Made by a program: the position numbers and the translations under genes
Shown here: in pieces, positions 7,901 through 15,596 of the stretch
Layout of the letters: the number at the start of each line of letters is the position of its first letter
Position numbering within the stretch: position 1 is the first letter of the stretch
The notes under the pieces: model-generated
What the model was told of the DNA's origin: nothing
Seen by the model: only the letters and a program-made list of their open reading frames with translations
Databases searched by the model: none
Origin: JBHIDJ01 sp046760105
GTDB lineage: Bacteria > Pseudomonadota > Gammaproteobacteria > Acidiferrobacterales > SPGG2
Assembly (NCBI GenBank): GCA_046760105.1
Contig: JBHIDJ010000040.1
Location: 1-24,292 of the forward strand
Reading direction: 5' to 3'
DNA: 24,292 nt

Positions 7901-10072
7901 CCACGGAATTGGAGCCGAAGGTCGATTCTCCTCGCCTCGCGGTTGCAAGCGTGGAATGGTTACGGTGGTGCCGGGAAGCACGGCGTTGAAATCAAGGTCG
8001 GGGTTGTATTGACGAAGCAACCAAATGGGCACGTCATACTTATCTTGCGATAGTAGCCAGAGCGAGTCTCCGCGCTTGACAACGTGCGCCTGTGTGCCCG
8101 TGATTTGGAACTGCATGAAGAACGCCTCCTGCAACGAGCGATGATAGGCTAGGCGTCGCTGCTCAAAGGTCTCGATGCTCACGCGCGAGAAGTCGAGCCG
8201 CAGGCGACCGCCGATCACCACCGGTTCGCGGTAGCTCATGTTGTTAATGGCACGTAGTCGGGCGGCGCGCAGCTCGAGCCACTCGGCATAATGACCCAGT
8301 GTCTCGGCGGCCTGTACCTCGATCGTTTGGCCGCTGCCCACCGAGTAGTCGCTGGGGTCGGCGGCCAAGGCCGGGTGGGCGCTCGGCGGTAAGGTCGGTG
8401 CGATGCTCTCGGCCTCTTCGGCCGATGTCGGCTCAGCCGACTCCACGTTCGCGATCTCGCTGTCGGTCATATCGGCGGGGGTCGCGGTGCGCTCAGCATC
8501 AACAGCCGGCGGCCTACTCGCTATCGCCTCCACTGCCTCCGAGCGGGCCAGCGCCACCCGCAAGACCTGCCCGGCGTGGATGCGGTTCTTGTCGAGAAGC
8601 TCATTGGCGGACGCAAGGTCCTGCTCGTCTACCCCGAAACGCCGCGCAATCACCGAAAGCGTATCGCCGGGCTGCACGGTGTAGAGACTGTTCATCGGTG
8701 ACGAGGTCGCGTGCGGCCGCACGGTGGTGGCGGACGTCAAGACGGTCTTGGTACCGACGCCGGGAAGCGGCAAACGCAGTACCTGGCCCGCCCGGATTCG
8801 ATTACGGTTGTGCAGCCCGTTGAACCTGGCAAGTTCATTGACGCTAACGCCGAAGCGTACTGCGATACCTGCGAGCGTATCCCCGCGGCGTACCTTATAA
8901 AAGCGATCTGGCTTTTGTGTCTGATACCGCTCGAGCACCGGTATCCGTGCGACCGCCGCTACCGCTGATTCGCCTGTCGCAGGACGCGGTACACGCAGTG
9001 CGTAACCACGCGGCACATACTTGGTCCCCCGCCACACGGCGGGTCTTAGTCCGGGGTTATGCCGCCGGAGCGTGGCGCGATCGACACCGAGCGCACGTTC
9101 TAGACTGTCGACGGTCGTGTACGCCGAGACGGTCACAATTTCGGTGTCGATCGGATTTTCCTGACGCAGCGGGCCAAAATATTTCTCGGCATTCGCATGC
9201 ACATCCAAGGCAGCGAGGAACGCAACATAGAAGTTACGCGAAGCGAATCCAAAAATACGGCTTTTGTAGCGACGCACAATCGTCGTGATGTCCTGCGTAC
9301 CAAGCTTTCGCACAGCTCGCCGCATGCCAGCAGCCCCGTGGTTGTAAGCCGTGATAGCCAGTGGCCAACTGCCGGTAACGGCATGGTTGTGTTTGAGCAA
9401 ACGTGCCGCCGCCACTGTCGACACAAACGGATCCATGCGTTCGTCCACCGCCCCGTCGATGCGCAAATACCGACGGCCGGTGGAACGAGTGAACTGCCAG
9501 AGGCCGGCGGCGCCCACACGGGAGTAAGCGGTTGGATCGTAGGAAGATTCGACGTGCGGGAGTGCGACAAGCTCAGTCGGAAGCCCCATCTCTGACAAGG
9601 TCTGGCGGATGTGTTGCGCCCATGCGCCGGCGCGAATGAGACCCGCACGGAACTTGTCAGCTTGACCGAGTTGAAAGCGAAGTCGGCGTGCTGCGCTTCG
9701 CAAGGCCCGCTTATCCACATCTTCTGGCCAAAACGCGAGTACGCGCCGCTCCTCGCTGCTGAGATCCTGGCGCTTTCCTCGCGCGAGCACAAGCAATATG
9801 TCCCTGTAGTGTTTTTTGACCTCCCTAACGCGCCTGCGCTTGGAGCGATTGCTTGAACCCGATGTGAAGTGGATCACCTCGTATACGACGTCAAGCTGAC
9901 GGGCATCGTGTATGAAGCCACCTTGCGTATCCACTTCCGTGTATACACGAGTCCAGAAACGGATATCCGGCTCGAGTTCCGGGGGTCGAGGAAAAGACGC
10001 TGGGTCCTTCGCGAAAACCGCTGGCGTGACGGCTAGCGCGGCAACTATGAAAAAATGGATTCGCTTTACCAC
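7889..10072 (-). CDS. mltD: MltD-like membrane-bound lytic transglycosylase with LysM domains
   Basis: 727 aa from GTG 10072. Lytic transglycosylases cleave the MurNAc-GlcNAc bond of peptidoglycan, forming 1,6-anhydroMurNAc ends. The chosen start gives a clean signal peptide, VKRIHFFIVAALAVTPAVFA; the frame is open 20 codons further upstream, but those are not signal-like. The SLT domain at about 150-300 has catalytic Glu175 in LPHVESSYDP, GAAGLWQFTRSTGRRY and AYNHG (242-246). LysM modules lie at about 391-434 and 463-506, a divergent one at about 575-626 and another at about 662-707; a LysM-like segment also lies at 323-362. A Glu/Ala/Pro-rich linker precedes the third. E. coli MltD is shorter with two LysM repeats, so this version is extended. 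It converges with the HExxH gene. Envelope location is inferred from the signal. Confidence 0.88.
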   Translation of the reverse strand: MVKRIHFFIVAALAVTPAVFAKDPASFPRPPELEPDIRFWTRVYTEVDTQGGFIHDARQLDVVYEVIHFTSGSSNRSKRRRVREVKKHYRDILLVLARGKRQDLSSEERRVLAFWPEDVDKRALRSAARRLRFQLGQADKFRAGLIRAGAWAQHIRQTLSEMGLPTELVALPHVESSYDPTAYSRVGAAGLWQFTRSTGRRYLRIDGAVDERMDPFVSTVAAARLLKHNHAVTGSWPLAITAYNHGAAGMRRAVRKLGTQDITTIVRRYKSRIFGFASRNFYVAFLAALDVHANAEKYFGPLRQENPIDTEIVTVSAYTTVDSLERALGVDRATLRRHNPGLRPAVWRGTKYVPRGYALRVPRPATGESAVAAVARIPVLERYQTQKPDRFYKVRRGDTLAGIAVRFGVSVNELARFNGLHNRNRIRAGQVLRLPLPGVGTKTVLTSATTVRPHATSSPMNSLYTVQPGDTLSVIARRFGVDEQDLASANELLDKNRIHAGQVLRVALARSEAVEAIASRPPAVDAERTATPADMTDSEIANVESAEPTSAEEAESIAPTLPPSAHPALAADPSDYSVGSGQTIEVQAAETLGHYAEWLELRAARLRAINNMSYREPVVIGGRLRLDFSRVSIETFEQRRLAYHRSLQEAFFMQFQITGTQAHVVKRGDSLWLLSQDKYDVPIWLLRQYNPDLDFNAVLPGTTVTIPRLQPRGEENRPSAPIPWRTS

Positions 10073-10240
10073 GCCTTGACACTGCCTGTGAGCCACATTT
10101 GCACGTTCTCCCTGTTTCCCAAAACATACCATTAGGGCATACCGATAACGAATAGGTAACTAGGCCACAAGCGTCAAGCCATTACTGGAGGAAGTACAGT
10201 CAGAGCCGCTTGAAGATGTCGCAACGCGAGTGTACCAGCT

Positions 10241-10283
10241 GTCCGTACTGCTCTATTTCTTGATCTACCACTACGGTACGGAC
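10241..10283 (-). other. 8-bp inverted repeat at the 3' end of the cysteine dioxygenase gene
   Basis: Arms GTCCGTAC (10241-10248) and GTACGGAC (10276-10283) are perfectly complementary with a 27-nt spacer that includes the stop codon. No T-run follows. Likely an mRNA 3' stem-loop, possibly shared with the convergent side; not a canonical terminator. Confidence 0.4.
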
Positions 10284-10819
10284 TCCCCGTGCATCGTATC
10301 GTAGACCATCCGCACGCGCCGCCTTTCTCCCTGCGCGAGGTCGTAGATATCACACTCCGGATATGGACGCGAGTACACGTGAAGGGATGCCGCCTTAGCT
10401 GCGAAATCCAGCGGATTTTCTACCGCATGGATGTCAGCCGGACCATCCAGATAACCTGCCTCGCCGTCCACCGGGTCGCCGATTGATTCGAGTACCAGGG
10501 GATCTTCAGACACTAATTGGTAGTTTGTAAAACGAAGCTTGCCGCGTTCAACCCGAGCCCAGCATAGTTCGCCTTCGTGCCCATGTACGGGCGCCTTATG
10601 GCCCTCTCCCCAACAGATGACGAGAATCTCCAAGGCTTCCGTCTTGTGCACCAGGTTCCGGGTATAGCGGTCGCGGCGGTAGGTGATGCAGGAGTCAAGA
10701 GACGCAGGCTCGATCATCGTCTCAGCTAGGTAAGAATGAACCTCATTGACCTCAAAACCAGAAAGTGCCATACCTTCAAGGTCATCGACAAAGCGTTTCA
10801 TGCTAACGAATCTCGCCAC
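10271..10819 (-). CDS. Cysteine dioxygenase family protein (Cys-Tyr cofactor type)
   Basis: Predicted non-haem iron thiol dioxygenase, 182 aa, oxidising cysteine to cysteine sulfinate. The cupin ligands are present: HGHEG gives His79 and His81, and DIHAVENP gives His131, aligning with His86, His88 and His140 of rat CDO. YTRNLV supplies the Tyr58/Arg60 pair (Arg54 here), which favours cysteine over 3-mercaptopropionate. SLHVYSRPY supplies His147 and Tyr149 (His155/Tyr157), and Cys86 aligns with Cys93, so the Cys-Tyr crosslink could form; many bacterial homologues have Gly there. Start: GTG 10819, five bases after GAGG; GTG 10825 and ATG 10801 are alternatives. Stands alone between the transglycosylase and a small membrane protein, both on the same strand. 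Confidence 0.85.
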   Translation of the reverse strand: MARFVSMKRFVDDLEGMALSGFEVNEVHSYLAETMIEPASLDSCITYRRDRYTRNLVHKTEALEILVICWGEGHKAPVHGHEGELCWARVERGKLRFTNYQLVSEDPLVLESIGDPVDGEAGYLDGPADIHAVENPLDFAAKAASLHVYSRPYPECDIYDLAQGERRRVRMVYDTMHGESVP

Positions 10820-10918
10820 TGTCACCTCTATTCGCTGTCGTATCTGTCAATAATCCTTTCTTGATTTTAGTCTAAGTAATGGGTAGGCGACATGGCCGAT
10901 CTTGCCACTACCTAACGG

Positions 10919-11284
10919 TTATTGGAACACCTCGGACCGTCGCCGGTCCGGTCCGGACCGCCGGTCCGGACCGGCAAAGATCGTCGATCGATAGGGGCTG
11001 CGACGATCCTCATGTCGCCGATCATCGAAGTGTATATATCGACATCTACAGTCTTCAGTTCGGCAAGTCGGCAGTGGAATAAGCGGTGCCTCTTCCGAAA
11101 GAAATCTCTTACCTTCCAGTTCACGTACTGCGGCGCAGGCACCCGAACGGTATTTGATCGACACACAATGGTACTTGCTAGAAATCCGACCCGTTCTAGT
11201 GCCGGCTCGCCGCTTTCCTTTGCCGCGAGGCCACAGTAACCAGACAACAGCCACAACAGCTAATACAAGCCACCAGTTGCCCAT
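10919..11284 (-). CDS. Small membrane protein with Cys cluster and DRR-rich tail
   Basis: 121 aa, no assigned function. N-terminal membrane segment (NWWLVLAVVAVVWLLW, residues 3-18) followed by basic residues, so the body should be cytoplasmic. The middle holds GKRFLSEEAP and a Cys cluster, PTCRTEDCRCRYIHFDDRR, and the tail repeats the DRR motif (DDRR, EDRR, PDRRSGPDRR). From memory this resembles a conserved hypothetical family of gammaproteobacteria, with CxCxY.H.DRR as its signature; the closely spaced cysteines might bind metal. Start: ATG 11284, with no clear Shine-Dalgarno. The last 15 codons contain two perfect DNA palindromes (separate entry). Confidence 0.62.
   Translation of the reverse strand: MGNWWLVLAVVAVVWLLWPRGKGKRRAGTRTGRISSKYHCVSIKYRSGACAAVRELEGKRFLSEEAPLIPLPTCRTEDCRCRYIHFDDRRHEDRRSPYRSTIFAGPDRRSGPDRRRSEVFQ
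10949..10975. repeat. Two adjacent perfect palindromes (12 bp and 16 bp)
   Basis: CGGTCCGGACCG (10949-10960) abuts GCCGGTCCGGACCGGC (10960-10975); each is its own reverse complement. They lie in codons for the PDRR-SG-PDRR tail of the small membrane protein, so the repeated protein motif partly explains them. The pair could form a strong hairpin near the 3' end of that mRNA. Confidence 0.75.
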
Positions 11285-11516
11285 AATAGTTATGTGCTTG
11301 AATTGGCATGACCCGAAATCCGCGACCCGCGAACCGTGGTCCCGGACACCCCGATGTTGCAGCGAAAGGGATTAATTCAGTCGGAAGGTGTTTTCATGGC
11401 GCCATCCTCCTTGGTGGTTCCGAACAGACCTTGTTCAAGCCAATTTTTCTTGGAAGAGCTATGGTCAGTTTGCACCTATCGGGTGCGAAATACAATGAGG
11501 CTGGCGTCAGGCTTGT

Positions 11517-12452
11517 CTACGTCGATGGCTGCGGCATTACCCGATAGCCTACCCGCGGAAAATGTACCACCACGTCACCCACTTTGTTGTCGTTTCGCCG
11601 GATAGCGATCTCCTCGGCGCTAAGGCTAACAATCTCCCCTACCACCAACGGCCCGCCACCGATGTCATCCGGAACGATACCAACGCGCAATGCGGGCACG
11701 AGACCCTCGGGATCATCGGGATCGGGGTGTACTTCGGTCGCGGCAATCGCGGCGCGCGCGATGGCAAGCGCATCCGCGGTCGTCATATCGGTGGGCCGGC
11801 CGTGCCCGATGGCTCGTACCCTTTCCTCCCAGGCAATCAGGTTCGAAAATTGCTCCAGAAACGCGGGGCCGCCTGCGTAACGCCCGCGGATAAACCACAC
11901 AAGATAATAGCAAAGCGCATCGGGCAATCCCGGCTCGGCGCCCAGCATGAACGTCCGACCCGTACTCAGTCGCTGCTCTATCCAGCCGAACTGAGCGCGT
12001 AGTTGTGCGAGTGTGTAGGGCAGCTGCCGTTTGAGTGCCTGCAAATCGTAATCGCGTCCGAAGTACAGCCGGCCCCGATCCTCAGCAAACTCCTTTGGAA
12101 GTTCATCCGCCTGTGCGCCGAACACCAACGAAATGGCGAGCATAAAAAGTGGTCCGTCAGTCCAGCGACTTACCCCCCAGACGATACCAGCGCCACCGCT
12201 GGGATACAGTGTCGGTTCCGGAAAGCGTCGCTCGAGCTCACGAATGATGCACTGGCTGTCGCAATAAATGTCTGCGCCAATTTGCATCACGGGTGTTTTT
12301 CGGTAGCCACCTGTAAGCGGCGTTAGGTCGGGTTTGGGCGGCAACCGTGGGATCTGCACCGAGTGCCATTTGAGCCCCTTTATACCCAACACCACCCGCA
12401 CCTTTTCAGAGACCGGCGACTGCGGATAATGATGCAATATGATACTTGACAT
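11517..12452 (-). CDS. Glutathione S-transferase-like protein with C-terminal extension
   Basis: 311 aa, longer than the ~200-230 aa of classical GSTs. N-terminal thioredoxin-like domain: ILHHYPQSPVSEKVRVVLG, then KTPVMQIGADIYCDSQCI with the cis-Pro TPVM and the glutathione-contacting D-S pair. The helical GST C domain follows (about residues 95-215), then an extra ~80-residue domain (VPALRVGIVPDD..., ending YRVMPQPST) that is beta-like and that I do not assign. Start: ATG 12452, preceded at 6 bases by GAAGGG; a TTG four codons upstream lacks support. Last gene of a three-gene minus-strand unit, 36 bp after the creatininase-family gene. Glutathione-dependent chemistry is inferred from the fold; substrate unknown. 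Confidence 0.8.
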   Translation of the reverse strand: MSSIILHHYPQSPVSEKVRVVLGIKGLKWHSVQIPRLPPKPDLTPLTGGYRKTPVMQIGADIYCDSQCIIRELERRFPEPTLYPSGGAGIVWGVSRWTDGPLFMLAISLVFGAQADELPKEFAEDRGRLYFGRDYDLQALKRQLPYTLAQLRAQFGWIEQRLSTGRTFMLGAEPGLPDALCYYLVWFIRGRYAGGPAFLEQFSNLIAWEERVRAIGHGRPTDMTTADALAIARAAIAATEVHPDPDDPEGLVPALRVGIVPDDIGGGPLVVGEIVSLSAEEIAIRRNDNKVGDVVVHFPRVGYRVMPQPST

Positions 12453-12488
12453 ATGACCCTTCAACCCCCGCCTGCTTGCAGGACTTGG

Positions 12489-13238
12489 CTATTCCGCTGT
12501 CAGGAACTTTCGGTAGTCGTTGGCAACATCAGCTACAGCAGCCTTATAGAGTTTCTCCCCGGCTTCGATACTTGCCAGAGAAGGGTTAGAGCCGATACGC
12601 CCGTCCGGAAAACGCTGGCGATAATCTCTAGCATCGTAGATCTCACCGGTGGGCGCGATTTCTGGGCTCATCTTCACTGTCTTTACCGCGTTAGGATAAG
12701 CGAAATAACTGAGCGACACTTCCCCTGGCGTAGCGTGACTGCCCTCAGCATCCCCGAACAGTTCTTGCGAGAGTTTCTTAACGCCTTCTCCTGCCCACCA
12801 ATTGACAAGTTTGCAACGCAGACGTGGTCGGTTATGACTGGCAGTGCCCAGACTGCTTTCGGCATAGAGCTCAGAAAAAGCAGCGTTCACTGTGGCAATG
12901 TTTCCACCGTGACCATTTAGGAAATAAAAACGATCGAAACCATGATTAGCCAACGAGTTGACGACGTCCTTGATCATAGAAAGCAATGTACTCGGACGAA
13001 GGGTGATAGAACCCGGAAAGCCCAAGTGATGCTGCGCCATGCCAATACTGATCGTCGGTACCACCATCGTGTCTACCTCAACCGCTACACCGCGCGCGAT
13101 CGTTTCCGGACAAATTGCATCCGTGCCGATTAGGCCGTTAGGACCATGTTGTTCGGTTGATCCAATGGGAATAATTGTGCCGGAAGAACGTCGCAGGTAA
13201 GCCTCAACCTCTTGCCAAGTGCAAAGCTGCAACAACAT
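12489..13238 (-). CDS. Creatininase-family amidohydrolase
   Basis: 249 aa, the usual family length. The family hydrolyses cyclic or linear amides with two metals (creatininase, MftE-like peptidases, formamide hydrolases of riboflavin/F420 routes). Motifs: PIGSTEQHGP with Glu29 and His31, GTDA with Asp40, FLNGHGGN with His110, and SHATPGEVSLS with His168 and Glu173, all positions expected for metal binding; the segment GFPGSITLRPSTL is also characteristic. Start: ATG 13238 with TAGGAGA ten bases upstream; the frame is open further 5' but that part overlaps the hydrolase gene and reads as a shadow. Follows the hydrolase by 13 bp, so almost certainly cotranscribed. The actual substrate cannot be named. 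Confidence 0.85.
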   Translation of the reverse strand: MLLQLCTWQEVEAYLRRSSGTIIPIGSTEQHGPNGLIGTDAICPETIARGVAVEVDTMVVPTISIGMAQHHLGFPGSITLRPSTLLSMIKDVVNSLANHGFDRFYFLNGHGGNIATVNAAFSELYAESSLGTASHNRPRLRCKLVNWWAGEGVKKLSQELFGDAEGSHATPGEVSLSYFAYPNAVKTVKMSPEIAPTGEIYDARDYRQRFPDGRIGSNPSLASIEAGEKLYKAAVADVANDYRKFLTAE

Positions 13239-13251
13239 GCCGCCGTCTCTC

Positions 13252-14043
13252 CTACGTGTTAGCGTTACTATCGAGGAAATCGAGCAGGACGCGGTTGAAC
13301 GCTTCCGGCTGCTCGACGTTAGACAGATGTGAAGCAGAGTGCAGGACGACCAACTCAGCTGACGGAATCGCCGTATGGATGGTACGCGCCATTTCCACCG
13401 GCGTCGCTGGATCGTCCTCGCCAACGATCACCAACGTCGGACAACTGACTGCATGCAACCGGTCAGTTGCATCAATCTTCGGGATGGCATGGCAGCAGCC
13501 GATGTAACCGTCCGGCGGTGTCTGCCGCAGCATCTCTCGCACTCGGTCTGTCACGTCCCGACAGCGCTCCCGAAATGGCGCGCTGAACCAACGCTCAATG
13601 GTCGGTTCCACCATCGGCTCCATGCCACCCGTCTGCACGGTGCGTATTCGTTCCTCCCATAGCGACCAAACAGCTTGTGGCCACCGACTTGTCGTATCAC
13701 AGAGTACCAAGTTGCTGATCATCTCCGAGTGCTCGAGCGCAAACAGTTGGCCAATCATCCCACCCATCGACAATCCGACAAAATGTGTGTGTGTGATCCC
13801 GAGTCCAGTTAGGAGCCCATGAACATCCGACACCATCTGTTCCAGAGTGTAGGGCCCCGAGGGAGCGCTGGTCTTACCGTGGCCACGCGTATCGAATCTG
13901 AGCACACGATAGCGTTCCTTAAGAACCTCCGCCTGGGCGTCCCACATAGTGAGATTGCAGCCGAGCGAGTGGCTCAGCGTCACTACTGGACCAGCACCTT
14001 CGATCGTATAGTGGATGTCGATGCCGTTGGTCGTAAGTCGCAC
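13252..14043 (-). CDS. Alpha/beta hydrolase, 3-oxoadipate enol-lactonase-like
   Basis: 263 aa. Alpha/beta-hydrolase fold with nucleophile Ser92 in GLSMGG, acid Asp211 in GEDDPATP and His239 in SASHLSNVEQP; the N-terminal HSLGCNLTMWD and FDTRGHGKT are typical of the PcaD/enol-lactonase branch. That branch is broad, so lactonase activity is only a hint and no other protocatechuate-pathway gene is present. Start: GTG 14043, four bases after GGAGGTG, a strong ribosome site that decides against ATG 14064. First gene of the unit hydrolase - creatininase-type - GST-like; three small-molecule enzymes together suggest a degradation or detoxification route. The upstream region contains the DNA ligase remnant, so the promoter must lie within or beyond it. 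Confidence 0.85.
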   Translation of the reverse strand: MRLTTNGIDIHYTIEGAGPVVTLSHSLGCNLTMWDAQAEVLKERYRVLRFDTRGHGKTSAPSGPYTLEQMVSDVHGLLTGLGITHTHFVGLSMGGMIGQLFALEHSEMISNLVLCDTTSRWPQAVWSLWEERIRTVQTGGMEPMVEPTIERWFSAPFRERCRDVTDRVREMLRQTPPDGYIGCCHAIPKIDATDRLHAVSCPTLVIVGEDDPATPVEMARTIHTAIPSAELVVLHSASHLSNVEQPEAFNRVLLDFLDSNANT

Positions 14044-14124
14044 GCCACCTCCGCTAAGGAACAACCAGTATCGTCGTTACGTTACCACCGTACCTGAACA
14101 TTCGGCTAGCGAAAATGACACATC

Positions 14125-14325
14125 GAACCCTGGCCAGGCGAGGAGCGAGCCTATTCGGCGATTGCTGCACCGTCTCCCAAGCCGCCGGATCACAAGCCCC
14201 GCTGGAAGCGTCTTTTCGAGCGCCGTAATCCTTTGATTGGCCGGCTGGTCGATTAGATCCTCTCCCTCGAAATACAGACAATCGAAGAAGAACACTGTCA
14301 CAAATGCTGTCAGGCTGGCAACCAT
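14125..14325 (-). pseudogene. Remnant of an ATP-dependent DNA ligase
   Basis: In the gap upstream of the hydrolase operon, one minus-strand frame reads VTVFFFDCLYFEGEDLID, then QPANQRITALEKTLPAGLVIRRL. This matches the core of bacterial/archaeal ATP-dependent DNA ligases (FDCLYLDGEDLIDRPL..R...LE...P.GL...RL), the strand after the adenylation motifs. Immediately after RRL the similarity moves to the next frame (GDGAAIAE, stop, then ARSSPGQGSM, compare ..A.A.GHEGVM), so there is a frameshift plus a stop. The lysine motif and C-terminal OB-fold are absent. Hence a short decayed piece, not a gene. Confidence 0.65.
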
Positions 14326-14493
14326 GCCGCCTGATGGACTGCGACAAACAAACATTAAACGGATAATAATGATCGGCTCCCTTAGGGGCTAACAGACCCA
14401 TCTCTTTTCTTTCGGCTTGTGTTCTGATATTTCTTCGGCCACAGTTAACCGACTGTTCAGGTGATCAATTTGTTATAGCTGTCACAGGAGCCC

Positions 14494-14958
14494 ATGATGC
14501 TTACTTTACCACCGCGTCGAGGCGAGAAACCCAAGACTCACTATGGCCTACCACACCAACAGTTGGACCAAAATCCACCGCCGCACATTTATGCGAAGTT
14601 GAAAGATCGTGCCTTCGATTTTCCGTTTATCGAGCGACGCCCGAGCGTCATCTCAGTACCCGGGGCTGAGGCATTATGGCTGCAAGAGGAGGGAGGACAT
14701 AGCTGTGCCGAGGCCTTTATGCGCGGCAACGAATTCGCACACGTCCATCCACCGTATGATGGCAGCATGCATATGATGCTGCCGCAGCATCACGTAGCCG
14801 AGCTCATCGAAAAAGGCTGGGGAGAGGTCCACCCACTGGTACCAGAAGGACGCATGCCGCCGACATTGGTCATGGTCTTTGGTCCTCGCGACGAGAAGGA
14901 GTTAGATGTAATCATGACTTTGATCGATACCTCATATAAGTTCGCGCGCGGTATTTGA
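14494..14958 (+). CDS. DUF5519/luciferase-like small protein
   Basis: 154 aa, probably cytoplasmic (no signal or membrane segment). Conserved core: GNEFAHVHPPYDGSMHMMLP, then IEKGWGEVHPL and PPTLVMVFGPRDEKEL; the H-x-HP...GS.H..LP and GWGE.HPL pattern is that of the DUF5519 ('luciferase domain') family, whose biochemical role is not established. The histidines (HVHP, SMHMML, VHPL) could form a cupin-like site, but this is inference. Start: ATG 14494 or the adjacent ATG 14497; CAGGAG at 14485-14490 is better spaced for the latter. A single gene with its own upstream region of about 90 bp; no clear terminator after it on this strand. Confidence 0.65.
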   Translation: MMLTLPPRRGEKPKTHYGLPHQQLDQNPPPHIYAKLKDRAFDFPFIERRPSVISVPGAEALWLQEEGGHSCAEAFMRGNEFAHVHPPYDGSMHMMLPQHHVAELIEKGWGEVHPLVPEGRMPPTLVMVFGPRDEKELDVIMTLIDTSYKFARGI

Positions 14959-15025
14959 GTCTTGTTAGGCTTGCATGCGCGAGTGGGCCACGATTAGGCT
15001 CGTCTAGCTAAGACCGGCGCTTCGA

Positions 15026-15046
15026 GTAAAACCGCGCTGCTCGCGG
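15026..15046 (-). terminator. Intrinsic terminator of the 88-aa protein/DUF123 unit
   Basis: Minus strand: perfect stem CCGCG/CGCGG with loop AGCAG followed directly by TTTTAC, 43 nt after the stop of the DUF123 gene. Stem plus immediate T-run fits a Rho-independent terminator, though both are short. Confidence 0.55.
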
Positions 15047-15088
15047 CCGCGCCACCCGCCATTGTTCATGCCCGGCACTGTGGGTGCG

Positions 15089-15586
15089 CTAGGCTTCGAT
15101 TCGCGTGCCGTACACGGGCGCATGCTCACCACAAACCGTGCGTAGCCTTCTGCGGAAGGCGGCCCGCGAAGGGTACACACTAAAGAAATACAGATGCGTC
15201 TCACATTTGCAATCTGAGGCGCCGAACTTACTGATGGGTGTGGACACGCGATGCGCATGCTTTAGCACCTTCCCCCACTGATGTTCGCGTAACAGCGCAT
15301 CATAGGAATACCAGACTTCCTCGAGCTGAGTCACTGCCCGCAGGTAATCGATGTGCCAATGCGACCGGTTGGCTGTCCGCAAATGGTGCGCCACTCGCGC
15401 GCAGACGCCGCCAGGTCCGAAGGCACTTCCAACGTACACGTAAAACCCGGGTTGCAGTTGGACATGACCGAGCCGTCCTATGTGCACGAGCTGCCTAGAT
15501 GGGGCGCTCAAAACCAAGGCATATGTTCCAGGCCGCGGCTTGAGCGTCTGCGGACTCAGACCAGCCGATGCACTTGTGGAACGCAC
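15089..15586 (-). CDS. DUF123/GIY-YIG-like nuclease-domain protein
   Basis: 165 aa. PGTYALVLSA, then LQPGFYVYVGSAFGPGGVCARVAHHLR is the GIY-YIG-like core of the DUF123 family; HWHIDYLRA and the C-terminal PISKFGASDCKCETHLYFF are also typical, including the Cys-rich GASDCxCxxHL. DUF123 occurs alone or fused to endonuclease III in some archaea, suggesting a DNA-repair or nucleic-acid role, not proven. Start: GTG 15586, 10 bases after the upstream stop with TAGGA between; ATG 15637 would overlap the upstream gene by 41 bp, and its first residues are low-complexity. Translation is probably coupled to the 88-aa protein. Ends before a good terminator. Confidence 0.78.
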   Translation of the reverse strand: MRSTSASAGLSPQTLKPRPGTYALVLSAPSRQLVHIGRLGHVQLQPGFYVYVGSAFGPGGVCARVAHHLRTANRSHWHIDYLRAVTQLEEVWYSYDALLREHQWGKVLKHAHRVSTPISKFGASDCKCETHLYFFSVYPSRAAFRRRLRTVCGEHAPVYGTRIEA

Positions 15587-15596
15587 TGAGCCAGTC

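Noticed and set aside
7680..8012. 110-codon plus-strand frame after the HExxH gene
   Set aside because: Overlaps the 3' end of the transglycosylase gene, no ribosome site, no recognisable motif.
8299..8823. 174-codon plus-strand frame, Arg/Pro/Ser-rich
   Set aside because: Lies fully antisense to the LysM part of the transglycosylase; low-complexity composition typical of a GC-rich shadow frame.
9133..9792. 219-codon minus-strand frame
   Set aside because: Out-of-frame shadow of the transglycosylase catalytic domain on the same strand; the real frame shows all family motifs.
11336..11605. 89-codon plus frame beginning with GGAAGG upstream
   Set aside because: Its second half is antisense to the GST-like gene, the composition is unremarkable and no motif is seen.
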